Source: Comamonas sp.
GTDB lineage: Bacteria > Pseudomonadota > Gammaproteobacteria > Burkholderiales > Burkholderiaceae_C
Reading direction: 5' to 3'
NCBI GenBank assembly: GCA_019236485.1
Contig: JAFAIY010000084.1
Location: forward strand, 1 to 9,873
Length of the DNA stretch: 9,873 nucleotides
Of this stretch, positions 5,777 to 9,873 are shown piece after piece. A program made the translations under genes and the position numbers. Position 1 is the first letter of the stretch; each line of letters starts with the position of its first letter. The notes under the pieces are model-generated. The model saw only the letters and a list, made by a program, of their open reading frames with translations. It made no database searches and was not told the origin of the DNA.

Positions 5777-7875
5777 GCGGATGCACCTTTAAGAATCGGG
5801 CCGATGCGGATGGTGTGCGTCTCGGGGATCTCGCTGTGGGCGAGCACCTGCAGACGCGGCGCCACACGGCGCAGCAGCTTGGCAAGAGAGTTGCGGATCG
5901 CGTCCGGCACCAGCAGGCAGGCGGGCAAGCCCATCTCCTCCTGCTGATTGGCCACATCCACCGCTTTTTGGGTCAGGATTTCAGCCACGCCGGGGTCCAG
6001 CGATGGCGCATTGGGGTTCGACAGTGCCTGCACCAGCAGACGCTCCAGCCCGGGCTCGATGGCAATCACATTGAGCTCGCGGGTCGGGCCATAGATCTGC
6101 TGCACTATGGCCGGCGAGAGCGCAATGCGCACGCGGCGTGCCAGCTCCACGGGGTCTGTCGTGGACGTGGCGTTCTCGGCCAGCGTCTCGATGATGGTGC
6201 GAATATCACGAATGTGCACAGAGTCCTCCAGCAGCAACTGGAGCACTTTCTGGAACGTTGTGATGGGCACCATTTTCGGAATGACTTCTTCTATGAGTTT
6301 GGGAGCCAGCTTGGCCACATGCTCGACCAATTGCTGGGTCTCGGTTCGCGAGAGCAGCTTGGCCGCATGCACTTGCATCAAGTGTGACAAATGCGTCGCC
6401 ATCACGGTTTCCGAATCAACGACGGTAAAACCGGCCATTTGTGCCGCTTCCTTCTGCCGCTCGTCGATCCAGTGGGCGGGCAGGCCGAAGGCCGGATCGG
6501 TCGTGGCCGTACCTATCAACGGCGTGGTGATGCCGCCGGGATTGATGGCCAGGAACATGCCGGGGAAGGCCTCGCCCTCGCCGACCATCACGCCGCGCAG
6601 CGTGATGCGGTAGGCGCTGGGCTTGAGCTCGAGGTTGTCGCGCACATGGACGGCAGGCGGCAGAAAGCCCACCTCCTGCGCGAACTTGCGGCGCACGCCC
6701 TTGATGCGGGTCAGCAGATCGCCCTGGCGGCTCTTGTCCACCAGCGTGATCAAACGGTAGCCCAGCTCCAGGCCCAGCAGGTCCACGGGCTGCAGATCGT
6801 CCCAGGTGGCTTCGCCATCGGCCGGCGCGGCCTGCTGCTGCGTCGCCGGGCCCTTGTCCTGCGCGGCGAGCTGCGCCTTCTGCTTCTTGTCCAGCATCCA
6901 GGCACCCCAGCCCAGCAGCGCCCCCATGGCCAGAAACACCATATGCGGCATGCCGGGAATCAGGCCCAGCAGCGTGAGCACGCCCGCCGTGATGCCCAGC
7001 ACCTTGGGCGACATGAACAGCTGCTGCACGATCTGGCGCCCCATGTCGGCATCCTTGCCCACGCGCGAGATCACCATGGCCGAGGCCACCGAGATCAGCA
7101 GACCCGGAATCTGCGCCACCAGCGCATCGCCCACGGCCAGCAGGATATAGCTGTCGGCCGCCTGGCCCGCGGACAGGCCGTGCTGGGCCATGCCTATGAT
7201 CAGGCCGCCGATCACGTTGATGACCAGGATCAGAATGCCCGCGATCGCGTCGCCGCGCACGAACTTGCTGGCACCGTCCATGGAGCCGAAGAAATTCGCC
7301 TCTTCCTGTACCTCGGCACGACGGCGCTTGGCTTCTTTCTCGTCGATCAGGCCCGCATTGAGGTCAGCGTCCACGGCCATCTGCTTGCCAGGCATGGCGT
7401 CCAGCGTGAAGCGGGCCGAGACCTCGGCAATGCGCTCCGCGCCCTTGGTGATCACCACGAAGTTGATGACCACCAGAATGCTGAACACGATCAGGCCCAC
7501 GGCGAAGTTGCCACCGATCAGGAAGTGGCCGAAGGCCTCGATCACGGCACCCGCGGCGCCCGGGCCCGTGTGGCCTTCCATCAGCACCACGCGGGTCGAG
7601 GCCACGTTGAGCGACAGGCGCATCAAGGTGGTGAGCAGCAGCACGGACGGGAAGGCCGCAAAGTCCAGCGGCCGGATCATATAGGCGGCCACCATCATCA
7701 CCATCAGCGCCACGGCGATGTTGAGCGTGAAGAAGGTGTCCAGCATCCACGGCGGGATGGGCAGCACCATCAGTCCCAGAATGGCCACCACCAGAATAGG
7801 AGCCGTCATCCCTTGCAGGGCGCCGGCATTGGCGCCGGACCACTTCTGGAACAGTTGCAGCGGATTCGTCGTCAT
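5773..7875 (-). CDS. flhA: Flagellar export gate protein FlhA
   Basis: FlhA forms the nonameric export-gate ring of the flagellar type III secretion system; its cytoplasmic domain receives chaperone-substrate complexes. The 700-residue product has about eight hydrophobic segments in the first 330 residues (for example APILVVAILGLMVLPIP and VGLIVFSILVVINFVVI). The FHIPEP-family signature RIAEVSARFTLDAMPGKQMA starts at residue 148, and a large soluble domain follows from about 350. Length and domain order are those of a full FlhA. I chose the ATG at 7875, giving MTTNPLQLF, over the adjacent in-frame TTG at 7878. The ATG shares one base with the flhB stop (TGATG) and AAGGT lies about 9 bases upstream. 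The 3' end overlaps flhF by 4 bases. No key residue appears missing. Confidence 0.98.
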   Translation of the reverse strand: MTTNPLQLFQKWSGANAGALQGMTAPILVVAILGLMVLPIPPWMLDTFFTLNIAVALMVMMVAAYMIRPLDFAAFPSVLLLTTLMRLSLNVASTRVVLMEGHTGPGAAGAVIEAFGHFLIGGNFAVGLIVFSILVVINFVVITKGAERIAEVSARFTLDAMPGKQMAVDADLNAGLIDEKEAKRRRAEVQEEANFFGSMDGASKFVRGDAIAGILILVINVIGGLIIGMAQHGLSAGQAADSYILLAVGDALVAQIPGLLISVASAMVISRVGKDADMGRQIVQQLFMSPKVLGITAGVLTLLGLIPGMPHMVFLAMGALLGWGAWMLDKKQKAQLAAQDKGPATQQQAAPADGEATWDDLQPVDLLGLELGYRLITLVDKSRQGDLLTRIKGVRRKFAQEVGFLPPAVHVRDNLELKPSAYRITLRGVMVGEGEAFPGMFLAINPGGITTPLIGTATTDPAFGLPAHWIDERQKEAAQMAGFTVVDSETVMATHLSHLMQVHAAKLLSRTETQQLVEHVAKLAPKLIEEVIPKMVPITTFQKVLQLLLEDSVHIRDIRTIIETLAENATSTTDPVELARRVRIALSPAIVQQIYGPTRELNVIAIEPGLERLLVQALSNPNAPSLDPGVAEILTQKAVDVANQQEEMGLPACLLVPDAIRNSLAKLLRRVAPRLQVLAHSEIPETHTIRIGPILKGASA

Positions 7876-9047
7876 CAAACACTACCTTCTTGTGGCGCAG
7901 CCGGAGCTGCGGCCGTGCGGCCACGTTGCGGGTCCAGCTCCACGGGAACCGGCGGCTCGCCCATTTCACCGGGCATGGGGCCTTCGCCGCTGAGCGCAGC
8001 CTTCAAGCGATACACATAGGCCAGGACCTGGGCCACCGCGGTATACAGCGCCGCGGGGATGGCCTGATCCAGATCGGCGTGGGCATAGAGAGCACGCGCC
8101 AGCATGGGGGATTCCAGCACCGGAATCTTGTGGACACCAGCCACTTCGCGAATCTTGAGCGCGACCAGGTCCGTGCCCTTGGCGATCACCTCGGGGGCGG
8201 CCATGCTCTTGTCGTCATAGCGCAAGGCCACCGCATAGTGGGTGGGGTTGGTCACCACGAAATCGGCCCGCGGCACCGCGGAGACGCTGGCGCGGTCGGC
8301 GATCTCGCGCTGCTTCTGGCGGATCTTGCCCTTGATCTGCGGGTTGCCTTCGGATTCCTTGTGCTCCTGCTTGACCTCTTCGTGGCTCATCTTCAGCCGC
8401 GACTTGAACAGAAAAGCCTGCAGCGGCACGTCGATCACCGCCACCAGCAGCACCACGACCAGCAACAGCGCCACCCCCGTGGTCAGCCAGTCGCCGACCA
8501 TGGCCAGGGCCATCAGCGAAGGCTGGGCGGAGACCGCGGTGATCTCGGCAATGCGGCCGCTCATGTACTTCCAGGCGACAAAGCCCAGCACCGCCGTCAT
8601 GAACACCATCTTGACCACCGTGGTCAGCTGCTGCTTGGAGAAAAGATTCTTGATGCCCGACAGCGGGTTGAGCCGGTTGAACTGGGGCTGGACCGGCTTG
8701 AAGCTGAAGATCCAGCCGCCGGCGGCCACGCCGGCCAGCACGGAGGCCCCCGTGGTGACCAGGGCAAAGATCACGGCGATGAGCAGACCCAGTCCCAGCA
8801 TGGATTGCAGGCGCTCCAGCATCAGGGCCGGAGTCTTGGCCACCGTGGCGTTAAACGCCAGCTGCTGGACCATGGCCTGGCGCAGATGGTTGACCAGCGG
8901 CTGGGTGCCGACAAACATCAGCAGCGCCCCCGTGCCCAGAATCGCCAGATGCGACAGGTCGCGCGAGCGCGCACCCTGGCCGTCCGCACGCGTTTTCTGC
9001 AGCTTGCGTTCGGTGGCGGGCAGGTTTTTGTCTTGGCTCGATTCCAT
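7875..9047 (-). CDS. flhB: Flagellar export gate protein and specificity switch FlhB
   Basis: FlhB is part of the export gate; self-cleavage of its cytoplasmic domain switches export from rod/hook to filament substrates. The 390-residue product has the family N-terminus (KNLPATERKLQKTRADGQGARSRDL) and four membrane segments, near residues 33-50, in the LGLLIAVIFALVTTGASVLAG stretch, at VVKMVFMTAVLGFVAW, and at GVALLLVVVLLVAVID. The self-cleavage site NPTH is at 267-270, in RADFVVTNPTHYAVALRY. A Pro/Ala-rich tail of about 40 residues closes the protein. It is slightly longer than E. coli FlhB (382). The ATG at 9047 fits the family start, but I see no good Shine-Dalgarno sequence before it. It is the first gene of the operon, so the promoter should lie in the 183-base gap upstream unless transcription continues from the HDOD gene. 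Confidence 0.97.
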   Translation of the reverse strand: MESSQDKNLPATERKLQKTRADGQGARSRDLSHLAILGTGALLMFVGTQPLVNHLRQAMVQQLAFNATVAKTPALMLERLQSMLGLGLLIAVIFALVTTGASVLAGVAAGGWIFSFKPVQPQFNRLNPLSGIKNLFSKQQLTTVVKMVFMTAVLGFVAWKYMSGRIAEITAVSAQPSLMALAMVGDWLTTGVALLLVVVLLVAVIDVPLQAFLFKSRLKMSHEEVKQEHKESEGNPQIKGKIRQKQREIADRASVSAVPRADFVVTNPTHYAVALRYDDKSMAAPEVIAKGTDLVALKIREVAGVHKIPVLESPMLARALYAHADLDQAIPAALYTAVAQVLAYVYRLKAALSGEGPMPGEMGEPPVPVELDPQRGRTAAAPAAPQEGSV

Positions 9048-9230
9048 GGCGCACGGACGGATGGGATACCCAGATTGTGCAAATCTGGCGCCCGTGCAAT
9101 GCGCGGATAAGCGGCGGCCAAGCCCTGTTTATGCGCGACTAGATCGCCGCGCATTCCATAAATTCAATAGCTTGGTACGCTGGCCTGATAAGGCCTAGAG
9201 CCGAATTCCTTAGAAATTCCGAACCTGAAG
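9048..9230 (-). promoter_or_regulatory. Leader and probable promoter region of the flhB operon
   Basis: This 183-base gap separates the HDOD gene stop from the flhB start and is less GC-rich than its neighbours, as expected of a promoter region. On the - strand a weak sigma-70-like pair is possible: TTGAAT (complement of 9162-9167) and TCTAGT (complement of 9138-9143), 18 bases apart, each matching the consensus at 4 of 6 positions. This is suggestive only. The region also holds dyads: GGCCT-GATA-AGGCC at 9182-9195, CCTGA-AG-TCAGG at 9224-9235 spanning the HDOD stop, and CCAGATT-GTGCA-AATCTGG near flhB. I see no T tract marking a terminator for the HDOD gene, and no clear FlhDC or sigma-54 site. 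Confidence 0.35.
9070..9088. repeat. Perfect 7-base inverted repeat upstream of flhB
   Basis: CCAGATT at 9070-9076 and AATCTGG at 9082-9088 are perfect inverted copies separated by GTGCA. The element ends 22 bases before the flhB ATG, so it lies in the leader RNA or the promoter. No T tract follows on the - strand, so it is not a terminator. It could be a regulator binding site or a leader hairpin. The role is unknown. Confidence 0.5.
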
Positions 9231-9873
9231 TCAGGACAGGCTTGGCGGCATGCCCAGCTTGAGCTCGCTGAGCATGCGCAGCAGCAGACGGTTCAGGTCT
9301 TCGGCCGACCAGTCCTCCTGCTCGCGCAGATGGCGGATGGGAGCGGCATCGCTGCTCTCCAGCGCCTGGCTCATCTGCAGCACGGCCGCATAGGGGCCGG
9401 TGCGCCCCACGATGCCGTCGAAAATGCGTTCGTTCAGCGGCGTGCGGCGCAGGATATTGGCCACGGGCTCGTTCAGCAGCAGATCCAGCTGCGAGAACAC
9501 GCTGCATAGATACATCTCGCGCTGCAGCTCCAGGCTCACCCCGGCCTCGATCAGCCGCTCGGCCAACCTGGCCCGCAGCACGATCTGCGTGCGCAGCGGC
9601 ACCAGGTCCTGCTCTGTGCAGGCATGGGGCAGCTGATCGGCCAGCCAGCGCTGCAGCGTGCCCAGGCCCAGCATCACCAGCCCGCGGCGCAGCGAGTCCA
9701 CGCCGCGGCGCAGGCCCAGGGCCGCCGAATTGGTATAGAGCAGAAAGCGGTAGGCCAGGATGGGGTCGGAGCCCAGAATCTCCTCCATCACATCCAGCGA
9801 CTGCTCCTTGTCTATGGCCTTCATCAGCCGGAGTACCGCATCCCGCGAGGGCTGGGGCTGCTGCAGCCTAAAG
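9231..9873 (-). CDS. HDOD-domain protein, C-terminal part (5' end beyond window)
   Basis: The frame is open from the right edge of the window to TGA at 9231-9233, giving 213 visible residues. An internal ATG at 9824 is probably not the start, because HDOD-like sequence (PSRDAVLRLMKAIDKE) begins upstream of it. The visible part reads as an HDOD domain: LDVMEEILGSDPILAYRFLLYTNSAALGL, then VDSLRRGLVMLGLGTLQRWL. The DP...L...NSA...LG pattern is characteristic of this family, a catalytically dead relative of HD phosphohydrolases found in signalling proteins. The LQRWL ending resembles proteins in which HDOD follows an EAL cyclic-di-GMP domain, but any such domain lies outside the window. It runs in the same direction as flhB, 183 bases upstream. 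Its role, perhaps in motility or c-di-GMP signalling, is inferred from context only. Confidence 0.8.
   Translation of the reverse strand, partial: FRLQQPQPSRDAVLRLMKAIDKEQSLDVMEEILGSDPILAYRFLLYTNSAALGLRRGVDSLRRGLVMLGLGTLQRWLADQLPHACTEQDLVPLRTQIVLRARLAERLIEAGVSLELQREMYLCSVFSQLDLLLNEPVANILRRTPLNERIFDGIVGRTGPYAAVLQMSQALESSDAAPIRHLREQEDWSAEDLNRLLLRMLSELKLGMPPSLS

Noticed and set aside
4184..5947. 587-codon + strand open frame opposite flhF
   Set aside because: Antisense shadow of flhF in GC-rich DNA; its composition (His, Gln, Gly, Leu, Arg) is what reverse-strand reading of flhF gives.
6391..8019. 542-codon + strand open frame opposite flhA
   Set aside because: Antisense shadow of flhA, very rich in His, Gln, Arg and Ala, without a recognisable family.
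9182..9195. GGCCT-GATA-AGGCC as a terminator for the HDOD gene
   Set aside because: The stem is short and is not followed by a T tract on the - strand.

Overview
The window is a flagellar and chemotaxis locus from a high-GC betaproteobacterium, most likely a member of the Comamonadaceae such as Comamonas, Delftia or Acidovorax. That placement is inferred from three things: the strong GC bias at third codon positions, the gene set and order (motA-motB-cheY-cheZ facing flhB-flhA-flhF-flhG-fliA), and a hairpin beginning CAATAGCTTC that resembles repeats I associate with that family. No search was run.

Positions 1-2303 (+ strand) hold the last 39 codons of motA (stator), then motB (stator), cheY (response regulator) and cheZ (CheY-P phosphatase). 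An intrinsic terminator follows cheZ at once. Positions 2304-2608 form a convergent intergenic region rich in hairpins, ending in a second terminator that serves the opposite strand.

Positions 2609-9047 (- strand) hold five tightly packed genes, transcribed flhB, flhA, flhF, a degenerate flhG-like gene, then fliA. Three consecutive stop/start overlaps (TGATG, ATGA and an 8-base overlap) and a 5-base gap indicate one translationally coupled operon. FlhB and FlhA are membrane core parts of the flagellar type III export gate. FlhF is the SRP-like GTPase that sets flagellar position, the next protein lies where its partner ATPase FlhG/FleN would be, and FliA is the sigma-28 factor for late flagellar genes. 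Sigma-28 regulons typically include motAB and che genes, so the two blocks probably work together.

Upstream of flhB is a 183-base gap with short inverted repeats, where the operon promoter may lie. Beyond it is the C-terminal part of an HDOD-domain protein on the - strand, cut by the window end.

Most of the window is ordinary, well-conserved flagellar machinery. The most unusual items are the FlhG-position protein, which has lost the ParA/MinD nucleotide-binding motifs, and the palindromic elements in the two intergenic regions. I see no CRISPR array, tRNA, rRNA, insertion sequence or phage gene.
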